Shown one piece after another: positions 51,001-59,249 of a stretch of DNA of 64,000 nucleotides (position 1 is the stretch's first letter; every line of letters begins with the position of its first letter). The position numbers were made by a program, and so were the translations under genes. This stretch comes from Fimbriimonas ginsengisoli Gsoil 348 (GTDB taxonomy: Bacteria; Armatimonadota; Fimbriimonadia; Fimbriimonadales; Fimbriimonadaceae), in NCBI GenBank assembly GCA_945881865.1, contig CAMCVK010000006.1:1-64000 (forward strand), given 5' to 3'. The notes under the pieces are model-generated. The model searched no databases and was not told where the DNA came from. It was given only the letters and a program-made list of their open reading frames with translations.

Positions 51001-51795
51001 ATACCAGTCGGTTTCGGCGGACTTTATCCTTGCCCACGTTGCGTAGCTGTAACCAGAGTTATCGTCGATGTTCGGGAATACGTTTACGCCCCAGATTTTG
51101 CGAAAATCCACCTGGGAATCCACCAGAGGCATGGCGCCATCGATCAGCTTCTGAACGTCCCAGGCCCCGCCGCTCTTGTATTCGGCCATGGTGCCGGGCA
51201 AATCAAGAAAACCGATGACCTGCGTTCCGGTCATGTTGATGCGATTTTGAGATACCGTTTGGTAGAAGTGGTCGAGACCGGGGTACGTGCCCCGCATCAC
51301 GCGCGTATACCAATCGGCGGCGTGCGGGCGCTGGGTTCGCGCGTCGGAGAACGTCACGACCAGGTTTAGGTACTTGCGGTTTTCCGAGACGGAGGCCAGT
51401 TTGACCGGACCGGTTGGGACGCTCCCCCCGACCGGTTTTGGAGCGAAAACGCCGGCCGGGAGTGCGTCTCGAAGGATGGGATTCGCCCGCGGGCCCTCCA
51501 CCATTTCGCGACGAATTTCGCAAACGCGCCGGACTTGCAGAGTGCCATTGACGAGCTCGCCGTCGATGACGACCGGTTTGCTTGTGCCCACCGCCATGCG
51601 CGAGATGCGGCCGGCCTCGGTCCACGCTAGCTTCACGGGGCGCCCGGTCTTCACGGCGAGCCAGGAACTCTCGGTATGCGGGCCACGCTCGGCGGTGTCA
51701 CATCGCTCGTACAGGAAGCCCACCCGTTGGACCGGCATGACCGGATCATTCAGCTGAGTTTGGGTGAGGGCCCACAGAGCTAGTGCAGTTATCAT
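48019..51795 (-). CDS. Secreted metzincin-type protease fused to a NosD-like beta-helix
   Basis: Start ATG 51795 gives a signal peptide (MITALALWALTQTQ). Residues 100-440 are a metzincin-like zinc protease with FVLVHEEGHNFDLDHTS (HExxHxxxxxH) and a following NWDPMGNGGRY Met-turn-like stretch (M6/M11-like). A CSLREA-like segment (IASNTADSGPGSLREAIAFANLNPG) opens a right-handed parallel beta-helix of some 25 turns (IGLNGDGTGVLGNRYNGVRLNN; GNVIAGNGSDGVLIWDSASYN; ...). The final 200 residues are beta-sandwich-like. The 1258-aa protein is likely surface-exposed or released; the beta-helix may bind polysaccharide. Confidence 0.85.
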   Translation of the reverse strand: MITALALWALTQTQLNDPVMPVQRVGFLYERCDTAERGPHTESSWLAVKTGRPVKLAWTEAGRISRMAVGTSKPVVIDGELVNGTLQVRRVCEIRREMVEGPRANPILRDALPAGVFAPKPVGGSVPTGPVKLASVSENRKYLNLVVTFSDARTQRPHAADWYTRVMRGTYPGLDHFYQTVSQNRINMTGTQVIGFLDLPGTMAEYKSGGAWDVQKLIDGAMPLVDSQVDFRKIWGVNVFPNIDDNSGYSYATWARIKSAETDWYRPVSNLNPWTDQFVLVHEEGHNFDLDHTSVAGAVYKSNWDPMGNGGRYWSNTFEDYGMIGTVLNGYHHTVNGWLNQNEIATVTPGQTVNIKLSQLENASSSDTRLARVFLPGSGSVYYTVEARKHSVYDTAKSIASEAVIIHKVTVANAWNSGASVLLARDPADTSGGAGCAWRVGDTFTDAENNLSISVTGEFATGFNVQVKYGAGVPCGIASNTADSGPGSLREAIAFANLNPGTKIRFNIRKTDPGFSGGVFRIAPKSPLPIITADNIQLLGATQTSFTGNSNPKGPEVYLDFSGQGDGHGINIQGKSALINGLAMGGSKYSSVWLDGTSTTTVAANFIGLSADGTTAAANGWDNVTLVNGASSCTIGGSVVAYRNVLAGSNHGVYVDGPTTAKNKILGNLIGLNGDGTGVLGNRYNGVRLNNFTNGNTVGPGNVIAGNGSDGVLIWDSASYNAVIGNSIGFLLDGTTVKGNAVGVGIGNKATKNIVGGTAAANANVIVGSTNGGVQIVNEASANTITGNFIGCTPKTSTLTGNKWVGVAVYAKARNNVVLSNVISGNTQAGIYVGGKSDVAGQLGTSGNQIKSNRIGTNPEGTLAWANGGQGIIVVDGAAANRIEANLISGNQSDGIGVGDLGTNKNVFVDNNVGVNAAGTAAIANKGAGVWVGNGASSNVFQGNRICASPWDGIYVYRSDSINNQFFGNTIGSLIASLANRNGMMFDRTGRNTVGGTAAGQANTILGNRANGILVTGTAAGVAIRGNVVSRNGRIAINLDGSNGNFGVTPNDALDADTGPNGLTNFPTITLVGEGESVKATVSLSAAPSREYAVDLFGVLAPDASGNGGADVFLGTYNVTTNSSGKASLYKTVGTTGQYSSITATATEVRTQSTSELGPNTTGPAIPRVSVAAAVGDLLVTIEAKLRDRATDQGISNAEVGIYVDGVLKKWTTTGANGTSSITVPIAGLKVGSHTVWARYRATAKYGANIATGTFTIK

Positions 51796-51894
51796 CTCGT
51801 CACCATGATAACGCCAACCGGTAGAAAGGGGCAAGTTACGGTGCCGGGCGAGGTTGAGAGGTTGAGAGGCCAGCTTCTTCTGAGCAGCAGAAGC

Positions 51895-52084
51895 TCACCC
51901 CGCCAGGGGTGACATCCCGATAGCCCGGGGTCGCAGACCCCGGGAACAGAAGGCATCAATTTCACGACCCTGGCAAGGGTCGCAGCTTTTCCGCTGGCAT
52001 CCCTTCAGGATGCGAAATTCTACACGCCACATTGTCCTGGGGTCTTCGACCCCAGGCTACGAAGATTCGACCCTTCCAGGGTCG
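51895..52084 (+). repeat. Multi-hairpin repeat unit, copy C
   Basis: A full 190-nt copy with six intact stems, including CCTGGGGTCttcGACCCCAGG. It begins 100 nt upstream of the metzincin gene start. Confidence 0.88.
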
Positions 52085-52237
52085 TCTTCACAGGATCTTG
52101 AGCTCAAGATAAGCGACAGCTTCCTTGCTCGCGAACCTGTGGGACCTATGTTAGGTCCTGGTGACGGGGATCCGCTCGAATGTCAACACGTCTCGGCGCC
52201 GATGCGATTGTCCGGAGGTGTTGCGACCGCGCGACGT

Positions 52238-52427
52238 TCACCCCGGTAGGGGTGACAGCCCGATAGCCCGGGGTCGGAGACCCCGGGAACAGATCGGACA
52301 AATTCCCCGACCCTGGCAAGGGTCGCAGCTTTTCCGCTAGCATCCCTTCAGAATGCGAAATGCTGCTGCACGCCCCACCCTGGGGTCGAAGACCCCAGGC
52401 TACGAAGATTCGACCCTTCCAGGGTCG
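52238..52427 (+). repeat. Multi-hairpin repeat unit, copy D
   Basis: A second full 190-nt copy in the same orientation, with the same stems and linkers (GCAGCTTTTCCGCTAGCATC; CAGGCTACGAAGATTCGACC). The unique spacer 52085-52237 shows no gene. Confidence 0.88.
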
Positions 52428-52512
52428 GATTGCCGGTTAGCTGCCTGAACCGGAATGCGCTCCGGAGAAGCAGATCGCCTTCAGACGGCGACAAGGCCGG
52501 CCTGTGCGAGCC

Positions 52513-52604
52513 TCACCCCGGCAGGGGTGACATCCCAATAGCCCGGGGTCGAAGACCCCGGGAACAGAAGGCATCAATTCCACGACCCTGGCAAGGGTCG
52601 CAGC
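52513..52604 (+). repeat. Multi-hairpin repeat unit, copy E (partial, next to RAYT)
   Basis: The first three stems only. It ends 39 nt before the ATG of the RAYT transposase, as expected if this copy is part of the transposase gene's own end. The ORF 52430..52720 is a translation of it. Confidence 0.88.
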
Positions 52605-52643
52605 AGGTGATCACGTTCTCCCACGGGCATGCTAGAATTCGGG

Positions 52644-53084
52644 ATGCCATCAACCTATACCAGCTTATACGTTCATATTGTGTTTGCTACCCAAAGGCGT
52701 GCACCACTGATCCTGGATAACTGGCGGCAGGATCTTCATAACTACATCGGAGGCACGATCAACGCGATGCAAGGCAAATCGGTGATTATTGGCGGCGTCA
52801 CAGACCATGTCCACATCCTCATCGGCCTGCGTCCGACCCACGCGATTGCAGATCTTGTGCGAGAGACTAAGAAAGCCTCCTCAATTTGGGCGGCTGCAAG
52901 AAGCCCTGACTTTGCATGGCAGACCGGCTACGCCGCATTCACTCTCGGCGCAACCGACGTGCCTAGCGTACTGGCATACATTGCCAACCAGGAGGCGCAC
53001 CATCGCCAGCAGAGTTCCCTCGAAGAACTTGAATCTCTCCTTCGAGAGCACGGCATCGAGCCCGATCCTCGCTTCTTCGACTAG
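52644..53084 (+). CDS. REP-associated tyrosine transposase (Y1/HUH, IS200-like)
   Basis: The 146-aa protein (start ATG 52644, MPSTYTSLYVHIVFATQRRAPL) has the Y1 HUH nuclease fold: IVFATQ first strand, the HUH motif VTDHVHILIGL (His-Val-His), and a C-terminal helix SVLAYIANQEAHHRQQ with the catalytic Tyr. RAYTs cut single-stranded DNA next to REP hairpins. Array copies C, D and E of the hairpin repeat lie immediately upstream on the same strand, so it is the likely driver of the family. It is complete and reads convergent with the isomerase-like gene. Confidence 0.93.
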   Translation: MPSTYTSLYVHIVFATQRRAPLILDNWRQDLHNYIGGTINAMQGKSVIIGGVTDHVHILIGLRPTHAIADLVRETKKASSIWAAARSPDFAWQTGYAAFTLGATDVPSVLAYIANQEAHHRQQSSLEELESLLREHGIEPDPRFFD

Positions 53085-53089
53085 ACGCC

Positions 53090-53860
53090 CTAAACCTTCC
53101 AGCGGGCCGAGAGGTGGTCGCGCATCCAGTTACAAACTTCCAACAGGTTCGCCAGCGGGCGCTCGTCGGCTGGATCGGTCCAAAGATAGCTTGGCGGGCC
53201 GAATTCCGGGTCAACCGTCAACGTCTCGCCATCCGGAACCTGCGCGAGAACGCGATCCCAAATTTGGCAGAAATGCTCCGTGTGACCCTGCCACCGTTCT
53301 GCGCGCGGGTCTGGAACCTGCGGGCCTTCCTCGTGACCCACGCGGGCGTGCAAATGGCCCACGCGCGAGATGGCCAAAGCCAGGGCATCTTCCTGGTCGT
53401 GCAGCAGCGACTCGCACACGCACGACCAGTGGCTAAAGTCCGCGCACAATCGCAGGGTCGGATGCTTGACCAAGAACGCCGCCGTGCTCGCCGGCGTGTA
53501 CAAAAGCCGCCCCCGATGCGTTTCGAAGTTGACTTCTTGCCCTGTTGCCGCCGCCAACTGAAGCGCCCTCCGGAAGAAGTCGTCCGCTGCCTCTTCGGTC
53601 CAAAAATCTTTCCCGGCATGCACCGTCACCTTGGTCGCCGCTGCGCGGCGAGATTTCTCAAGGCCGTCCTCGAACTCTTCAATCGAAGTCGGGAAAATGA
53701 GGGCGATCCCTTTGCCCTCAAAACCGGCCTCGCGCGCTGCCAAGAGGGTGTCGACCGGGGTTTCAATGCCGACGTACTCGTGCTCCTCGACCCAGCGAAG
53801 GGCTTCGGGCAGGGGCAAATGCTCCATGCCCCAAAGGGCTTTGTAAAACTCAACCGGCAT
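53090..53860 (-). CDS. Sugar phosphate isomerase/epimerase-like TIM barrel
   Basis: Start ATG 53860 (MPVEFYKALWGMEHLPLPEALRWVEEHEYVGIETPV). The 256-aa protein follows the AP-endonuclease 2/xylose isomerase-like barrel: KVTVHAGKDFWTEEAADDFFRRALQLAAATGQEVNFETHRGRLLYTP (Glu), LRLCADFSHWSC (Asp and His), VGHLHARVGHEEG (His) and LTVDPEFGP (Glu). The metal ligands are present, so it may act as an isomerase or epimerase. It probably forms an operon with the next gene, 4 nt away. Confidence 0.9.
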   Translation of the reverse strand: MPVEFYKALWGMEHLPLPEALRWVEEHEYVGIETPVDTLLAAREAGFEGKGIALIFPTSIEEFEDGLEKSRRAAATKVTVHAGKDFWTEEAADDFFRRALQLAAATGQEVNFETHRGRLLYTPASTAAFLVKHPTLRLCADFSHWSCVCESLLHDQEDALALAISRVGHLHARVGHEEGPQVPDPRAERWQGHTEHFCQIWDRVLAQVPDGETLTVDPEFGPPSYLWTDPADERPLANLLEVCNWMRDHLSARWKV

Positions 53861-53864
53861 GCGT

Positions 53865-54485
53865 CTAGTTTGCCTTTTTGGCAAGGAGGATCATCAGGTC
53901 ATACGCCAAAGGGTCCATCAAAACGGCCGTGATGTAGGCGCGGATCTTCGTCGGCTCGTCCTTCTTATCAAGGTCCGAGGTCGGGTCGAGCAACTTCCAG
54001 TCGATCGAGTTCGCTGCGATCTTCTTCTGGCCCGCGTCGAACATCTTGTTCACGACACTATAGAGGCTGTCCGCCATCTCGCCCCGTGCCAGCTGCCGCA
54101 CGATGCCGAGCGCGCGTGTGGTTTTAAAGCACCGGACCTGGAGTTCGCGCTTTGGGTAGCTACCTTTCTCAAGGGCTTCCTTCACCGTTGCCTCCAGCTC
54201 GGCGCCGAGCTTAATGACTTCGTCGTCCTCGGTTTCCAGGACTAGCCGTTGCTTGGCCCGAACCTTCTCCAACTCACTGAGCAGCGCTTCGTACTGGTCT
54301 TTTTTCAGCGCAAGCGGCATAAGGTGCAGCAGGATGTCCACCTTCCGCATGTTCAGCTGAACTTCCTGGCTTTGGGCGACTTTGTCGAGGGGTGCCGCCG
54401 TCGCAGGTGTTCCCGGTGCCTGGGCCCCGGCAAACGAGGCCAAAAGAAGAACGCAAGCGGCAACAAAATTCGATCGAGTTTTCAT
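53865..54485 (-). CDS. Secreted helical protein of unknown function
   Basis: Start ATG 54485 gives a signal peptide (MKTRSNFVAACVLLLASFAGAQAP). The mature part (LNMRKVDILLHLMPLALKKDQYEALLSELEKVRAKQRLVLETEDDEVIKLGAELEATVKEALEKG) is nearly all helix and highly charged, with no recognised family. It may be periplasmic. It is followed closely by the isomerase-like gene. Confidence 0.7.
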   Translation of the reverse strand: MKTRSNFVAACVLLLASFAGAQAPGTPATAAPLDKVAQSQEVQLNMRKVDILLHLMPLALKKDQYEALLSELEKVRAKQRLVLETEDDEVIKLGAELEATVKEALEKGSYPKRELQVRCFKTTRALGIVRQLARGEMADSLYSVVNKMFDAGQKKIAANSIDWKLLDPTSDLDKKDEPTKIRAYITAVLMDPLAYDLMILLAKKAN

Positions 54486-54543
54486 GCGGTGGACCAACAA
54501 GGATCAGACGACTTGGCCGCCGCCGTCGTTGCGGAAGATTCCC

Positions 54544-54885
54544 TTAAGGTTTGTCGTTTCCGCGAATGGCCACGGCAAAGAGGCCGGCAACCGCCTGAAT
54601 TTGGCCCTCGGTAAACAGCAGTCCAACCGCGGTCACCCACAGCCACATGCCAAACACTGAGGTGATCGGAGGGGGAAAAGCTAGTCCCAGGAAGAGGACC
54701 GCACCGGAGCCAATAAAGAAGAGCGACGAGATGGCCAGTGCCTTTCCGCGTGACTGGCCGAATACCTTTGCCTTGAGTCGCTGGCTTCTCGTCGCGCGGA
54801 TGCCACCGTAAACGAGCCACAGCAGAAACGCCGCCATTACGGCCGGAGTCGGAATCGCGGGCGGAAGGCTGGCAATCAAGTTCAA
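54544..54885 (-). CDS. Small integral membrane protein
   Basis: The 113-aa protein has three or four hydrophobic segments (VMAAFLLWLVYGGIRA; ALAISSLFFIGSGAVLFLGLAF; VFGMWLWVTAVGLLFT; AVAGLFAVAI). No family is recognised. Upstream of the secreted protein on the same strand, with 58 nt between them. Confidence 0.65.
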   Translation of the reverse strand: MNLIASLPPAIPTPAVMAAFLLWLVYGGIRATRSQRLKAKVFGQSRGKALAISSLFFIGSGAVLFLGLAFPPPITSVFGMWLWVTAVGLLFTEGQIQAVAGLFAVAIRGNDKP

Positions 54886-54907
54886 AACGACATCACGCTC
54901 GTTCGTA

Positions 54908-55867
54908 TTGTATTCTGCGGCGACTTTGATCTTTGTCTTTGGAACCGTGTGCCTCGACCGCTTGCGCCGCGTGCCGCACTTGCCCGAGGCTGGCGGCTAT
55001 GTCGAAATCGAGAATGAGACGGTGATGCTGGGCGGTGAGGCCGCGAATACCGCCAACGCGCTGCACCAGTGGGGAGTTTCGGTCACTCTCGCCGGAAACG
55101 CCACGGGCTACAGCTTGGAGAGCGATCTTCTGCGGCGTGTGTTGGAGGAATGCGGCCTTCCGCTGGAGCATCTGGCACCGGGCGACCCAAACACCGCCCT
55201 CGCCGCCCCCGTTTGCGACGTTTACGTGACTCCCGACGGAGACCGCACGATGTTTGGCAGCGGCTTTGGCCGAATGGGCCCGGGCCTCGCGCTTGAGGCG
55301 ATGCCGTACGTCGAGGGCCAGTGGTTCACGGCCGAGCCAAACATGGGCGAGCCAGCCCGGAATGCCGCTAGGATAGCAGCGGAAAAAGGCATGAAGCTCT
55401 ATCTGATGGATTACTACCGGCAAGACGTCGAGCCGATTCCGCCGGGCAGCTTCTGGCAGTGCAGCACGGACTGGGTGGGTGTTCGTGGAAACGTCCAGAA
55501 GAACGTGCGTTGGGTGCGCGAATGGGCCGAGCGATATCGATGCTTCGCTATTCTCAGCGACGGCCCGAACGGGTTTGTGGCGGGAGGCTTCTCGGAGTCG
55601 GGTGATGAGGTTCCGGTACGGCACTATCCGCCGTTTCCGGCTCCGGTGGTAGTCGACACGACAGGCGCGGGAGACACTTTTCGGGCGGGAATGCTTTACG
55701 GGTTGGACCGCAAGTGGGCGTTGGCAGATTGCCTGCGGTTCGCCTCGGCCGCCGGCTGCCTCAAGTGCCAGTATCTGGGTGCGACTTCGCGCGTCCCGAC
55801 GGTTTTAGACATTCAGACGCACATCCGAGAGAATCTCGGCGTTGCGGCGCAATACGGGGCGATGTAG
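54908..55867 (+). CDS. PfkB-family carbohydrate kinase
   Basis: The ribokinase-fold protein has IFVFGTVCLDRL at strand 1, MLGGEAANTANALHQWG, and the C-terminal signature VVVDTTGAGDTFRAGMLYG with the catalytic Asp of GAGD. Substrate is unknown; sugar or nucleoside. The TTG at 54908 is the earliest start, and TTG 54926 (LIFVFGT) fits the domain better. It converges with the porin gene. Confidence 0.9.
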   Translation: MYSAATLIFVFGTVCLDRLRRVPHLPEAGGYVEIENETVMLGGEAANTANALHQWGVSVTLAGNATGYSLESDLLRRVLEECGLPLEHLAPGDPNTALAAPVCDVYVTPDGDRTMFGSGFGRMGPGLALEAMPYVEGQWFTAEPNMGEPARNAARIAAEKGMKLYLMDYYRQDVEPIPPGSFWQCSTDWVGVRGNVQKNVRWVREWAERYRCFAILSDGPNGFVAGGFSESGDEVPVRHYPPFPAPVVVDTTGAGDTFRAGMLYGLDRKWALADCLRFASAAGCLKCQYLGATSRVPTVLDIQTHIRENLGVAAQYGAM

Positions 55868-55912
55868 CAAGAAGGCCGGTACCCGCAGCGTCGCGGGTTC
55901 CGAACCTCCTTG
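55868..55912. terminator. Bidirectional hairpin between kinase and porin
   Basis: CAAGaAGG...GGTACCCGC-agcgtc-GCGGGTTCC...CCTTG folds as a nested stem between two convergent stop codons. Confidence 0.65.
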
Positions 55913-55924
55913 CTCCAACTGGAG

Positions 55925-57040
55925 TTACCAGCGGTAGCTGAGCGAGACGGAAACGGTGTCTTGCTTCTTATCGGTGCCGTTCTTCTCGGCGAAGATGGCT
56001 CGGTTCGACTCGTCGTGTCGGAACTCGAAGCGGACCTTCGTGCCCTTATAGACCTTGTAGTCTGCGGTGAAGGTGGCACTCGTGATGCTCGTGCCTCCGC
56101 CGGTTCGAACGCCGTCCGGATCCTGGATGCCTTCCAGCCGTGCCGCGACGTCAACCTTCGGGGTGAGAGCGAGGCGAGCATAGCCGGCAATGCCGTAGAA
56201 CTTGCCTTTGTTGGTGCCACCGGACTGAGCGTAGTCGGCGTTGAGGGCGATCTTCCACTTGCCGCTTTCGCGAACGATAATGGCATCGATCAGGTCAACC
56301 TGCGATGATCCGGCATTGGCGAAGCCAATTCCACCGAAGCCGCCGGCGTCGTTCACCTTCGTGGCGCCTTCCTTACCGGAGATGAAGCCAAGCGTGGCCG
56401 ACGTTCCCGGAGCGAGCGCGTACCGAAGCTGACCACCGATCGTTGAGCCGGACGACGTGTCCTTCAACGAGTTCCAGCTGCCAACGACGGCAACCGTGAC
56501 GCCAAGCTTGGAGCTTAGCTCCTTCGATGCTCGGAATCCGCCGTGGTAGATCGGCTGAACGAAGAAGAACAGCGAGCCGCGGCTATAGTTGTCGTTGGTG
56601 GCGCTGTCGGATCCTTCGTATCCGATCCAGGTGTAGAACTTGCCGAATTCCAGCGTCGTGCCGTCCGGCAGTTTGTAGCCCGCGTACGCCTGCGCCGAGT
56701 ACTTAGCAAAGGCGTTTCGGCTGTATTCGCTGTAGTACAGGGTGTCGGCATTGTCGCCTGCTAGCGGTTCGTACACCAGATAGAACGGGGCGTTCTTCGG
56801 GCGATACTCGATGTGGAGTTGGGCGGCAGCAATCCGAATGTTCTTCGCCCGAGCGTCGTATTGGCGACCCGTGATGTTCGTGGTGGCATCGTTGCCAACT
56901 CGGAGCTGGCCGTAGGCATCCAGGTATCCGGTAATGATGAGTTCTTTGGGGGCGTCTTGCGCCAGCGCGGCTTGGCTGGCGACGGTTGCGGCGACGATGC
57001 CGGCGAGGTTGCGTACAATTGTTACGTTCTTCGGGTTCAT
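55925..57040 (-). CDS. Outer-membrane beta-barrel porin-like protein
   Basis: The 371-aa product has a signal peptide (GIVAATVASQAALAQ) and long alternating beta-strands with aromatic girdles (ITGYLDAYGQLRVG; YSAQAYAGYKLPDG; LEFGKFYTWIGYEG; KVDVAARLEGIQDP; VRFEFRHDESNRAIFA), ending SVSLSYRW, the usual C-terminal aromatic of BAM substrates. It resembles the putative beta-barrel porin-2/OmpL-like families. It supports a diderm envelope. The upstream 115 nt is its probable promoter region. Confidence 0.85.
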   Translation of the reverse strand: MNPKNVTIVRNLAGIVAATVASQAALAQDAPKELIITGYLDAYGQLRVGNDATTNITGRQYDARAKNIRIAAAQLHIEYRPKNAPFYLVYEPLAGDNADTLYYSEYSRNAFAKYSAQAYAGYKLPDGTTLEFGKFYTWIGYEGSDSATNDNYSRGSLFFFVQPIYHGGFRASKELSSKLGVTVAVVGSWNSLKDTSSGSTIGGQLRYALAPGTSATLGFISGKEGATKVNDAGGFGGIGFANAGSSQVDLIDAIIVRESGKWKIALNADYAQSGGTNKGKFYGIAGYARLALTPKVDVAARLEGIQDPDGVRTGGGTSITSATFTADYKVYKGTKVRFEFRHDESNRAIFAEKNGTDKKQDTVSVSLSYRW

Positions 57041-57155
57041 TTAGATTCCTCGTCTAAGGCGAACGTCCTTTCTAACACACTTCTTTCGAAATCGAGAGTT
57101 ATTTCGTGAAGATTTAGAAAAACTTGATAGAAATGCCGAGCACTCGGCGTATGAG

Positions 57156-58742
57156 TTAGCGAATTCGCTTGATCATCTGAATGCACTTTCGGCCGGTTTC
57201 TGTCGCGAAGTAGCGCACCGTATCGACGGATTTTTCGATGATAAACAGGCCGAGGCCGCCTTCGCGCATTGCAGTCATCTCCGGCTGCGACACGGGACCA
57301 GGGCGGAAGTCGGGGCCAGAGTAGAAAATCTTGATCGAGACGCCGTCGGAGAGGCGCTCCACTTGGATCTCGATGGTCTCGTCCTCAGTTCGACGGTGGG
57401 CATGCTGAACGACGTTCGTCACCGCCTCGTGTGTCGCAAGCTGGACCATGTCGATTTCGGGCGAGGCGAGCCCGGCTTCATGCGAAAGGTAGCCCACAAA
57501 ATGGCGGATGGCAGCGAGCGAATCCAGATGGCTAGGGAATGTCTCGCTGTGCATGTTCCAAGGTTCCGAAGGTTGGCCCACCTTCACTACGACTACCGTA
57601 AAGTCGTCGTCAAGAGGGCCACTCTCGGTGAAGTCGCGAACGCCTTCCCGTAGTCTATACAAAAGTTGGCTGGCGCGTTCCTCACAAAACTCGTCTACAA
57701 GGGAAGTTAGCCTATCTGTTCCGAACAGTTCACCGCTAGGGGATCGCGCTTCGGTGACGCCGTCGCTGTAAATGCAGAACACGTCACCGGTACCAAACGG
57801 CACCGTGAACTCGGTGTAGACCTCATCCGGGATGAAGCCGATGGGGAAGTTTGTTCCGGAGAGCTTCCGGGTCACCTTGTCGGCGGCCGACCAGTGAAGG
57901 ACCTGGGTGTGACCGCAGTCGACAAAGGTCGCCTTTCGTTCCGCACGGTCTAGCCGCGCGTACTCCAGGGTCACAAATGCGTTGAGGTTCATCAACTCGC
58001 GAGCGAGCGAGGTGTGAGCGGTCTGAATGATTTCCTTTGGCGCCGGGAGTCGGACTCGATTCGGGTCTGCCAGCAACTTGGAAATGCTTCGAAGAATCGA
58101 GCTCTTGGTGCCGGCGCCGAGAAGAGCGGCAGGAACGCCTTTGCCCATCGCGTCGCCAAGAAAAACGTCGACTACGTCTGGCCCGTGAACGAAGAAATCG
58201 AAGAAGTCGCCATCGATCTGCAACGATGGCAGGTTCATCGCCGCGAACTCGAACGCATTGATGCCTTCCGGAGCGTGGGCCATCAAGAGGCTTCGCTGGA
58301 TGCTGGCCCCGATTTCAATCTCCTGGCGGCGGATCTGCTGAATCTGAATGTTGGCTTCTCGAAGCTGCGCCTCCATATTCAGAATGCGCTCCGCAACTCC
58401 AAGCCGTGCTTTCAGCTCACCACGGTCGAACGGCTTTACAATAAAGTCATCCGCACCGGCAGAAAGGCCGAATGACCGCTCCTGTTTCTCATACTTCGTC
58501 GTGAGAAGGATGAGGTAGGTGTACGAATCCTTAGCGTGGTTGCGAATCTCGCGGCAAAGTTCGATGCCGTCCATTTCCGGCATCACCCAGTCGGCGATGA
58601 CGATAGGATGGCGATGCAGCTCGAACTTGGCAAGCGCTTCTTTACCGTCGGCGGATACGTCGACTTCATAGCCCAGTCCGCGCAGGGTCCGTTCCAGGAC
58701 CATACGCGAAATGTGCTCGTCGTCGGCGATCAGGATCTTCAT
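57156..58742 (-). CDS. Response regulator-PP2C phosphatase-kinase fusion (RsbU/RsbW-like)
   Basis: The 528-aa protein has three domains. Residues 1-125: receiver (MKILIADDEHISRMVLE, phospho-Asp in VIADWVMPEMDG, Lys in DDFIVKPFDR). About 150-380: SpoIIE/PP2C phosphatase (LQIDGDFFDFF, VFLGDAMGKGVPAALLGAGTKS, DDDFTVVVVKV). About 400-528: HATPase_c_2 (LATHEAVTNVVQHAHR N-box, GGLGLFIIEKSVD G-box). Such proteins switch STAS antagonists: the phosphatase frees the STAS protein and the kinase re-phosphorylates it. Its STAS partner is just upstream, 15 nt away. Confidence 0.93.
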   Translation of the reverse strand: MKILIADDEHISRMVLERTLRGLGYEVDVSADGKEALAKFELHRHPIVIADWVMPEMDGIELCREIRNHAKDSYTYLILLTTKYEKQERSFGLSAGADDFIVKPFDRGELKARLGVAERILNMEAQLREANIQIQQIRRQEIEIGASIQRSLLMAHAPEGINAFEFAAMNLPSLQIDGDFFDFFVHGPDVVDVFLGDAMGKGVPAALLGAGTKSSILRSISKLLADPNRVRLPAPKEIIQTAHTSLARELMNLNAFVTLEYARLDRAERKATFVDCGHTQVLHWSAADKVTRKLSGTNFPIGFIPDEVYTEFTVPFGTGDVFCIYSDGVTEARSPSGELFGTDRLTSLVDEFCEERASQLLYRLREGVRDFTESGPLDDDFTVVVVKVGQPSEPWNMHSETFPSHLDSLAAIRHFVGYLSHEAGLASPEIDMVQLATHEAVTNVVQHAHRRTEDETIEIQVERLSDGVSIKIFYSGPDFRPGPVSQPEMTAMREGGLGLFIIEKSVDTVRYFATETGRKCIQMIKRIR

Positions 58743-58757
58743 GCTTTGGCGGCGCGA

Positions 58758-59105
58758 TTAGCTTCCGAAGGACCGAAGGGCTTCTTCGCGCGTTTCGAAG
58801 ATTTCGAACAAGCGATCCATTCGAACCAGCTCGAAAAGTTGGCGCACGTTTTGCGGAAGTTCGGCCAGCTTGACATCTCCGCCGCTGGCGTGTGCCTTGC
58901 GGAGGCAAGAGAGAAGCGCGCCGATGCCAGAGCTATCGACGAACTTTAGATCCTTCAGGATCAAGACGAAGTTCTTCTCACTCTCGAACAGGGACGTCGT
59001 TTCCACGCGGAATCGCTGCACATTGGACGCGTCGAGCGCGGCTCCCGAGAGAAAAACAGTGACGGCGTTGCCTTCTTTTTGGCTCTTGATTTCAACGTTG
59101 CTCAA
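58758..59105 (-). CDS. STAS-domain anti-anti-sigma factor
   Basis: The 115-aa protein is a SpoIIAA/RsbV-like STAS protein: FVLILKDLKFVDSSGIGALLSCLRKAHASGGDVKLAEL, in which VDSSGIG holds the phosphorylated Ser. It is the first gene of the operon with the REC-PP2C-HATPase protein and is the likely substrate of both enzyme activities. Confidence 0.95.
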   Translation of the reverse strand: MSNVEIKSQKEGNAVTVFLSGAALDASNVQRFRVETTSLFESEKNFVLILKDLKFVDSSGIGALLSCLRKAHASGGDVKLAELPQNVRQLFELVRMDRLFEIFETREEALRSFGS

Positions 59106-59249
59106 AACTCACCCCTAAAACAAAGTTCTACCCCGCAAGGTTACCCACGACTCAACTTATCACGCTAAGCAGGGTTGGAGGCCAATATTCATCGGGCCGT
59201 GATGCGTTTTTCATCAAGAATTGTTCGACCCGGAACATAATGGAGAATC

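Noticed and set aside
47721-52604. The hairpin units as a CRISPR array
   Set aside because: Unit length (190 bp), varying spacers and lack of cas genes do not fit; the repeats are multi-stem and associate with RAYT.
52430-52720. ORF of 96 aa preceding the transposase
   Set aside because: It is translated from repeat copy E and extends into the RAYT gene in the wrong frame.
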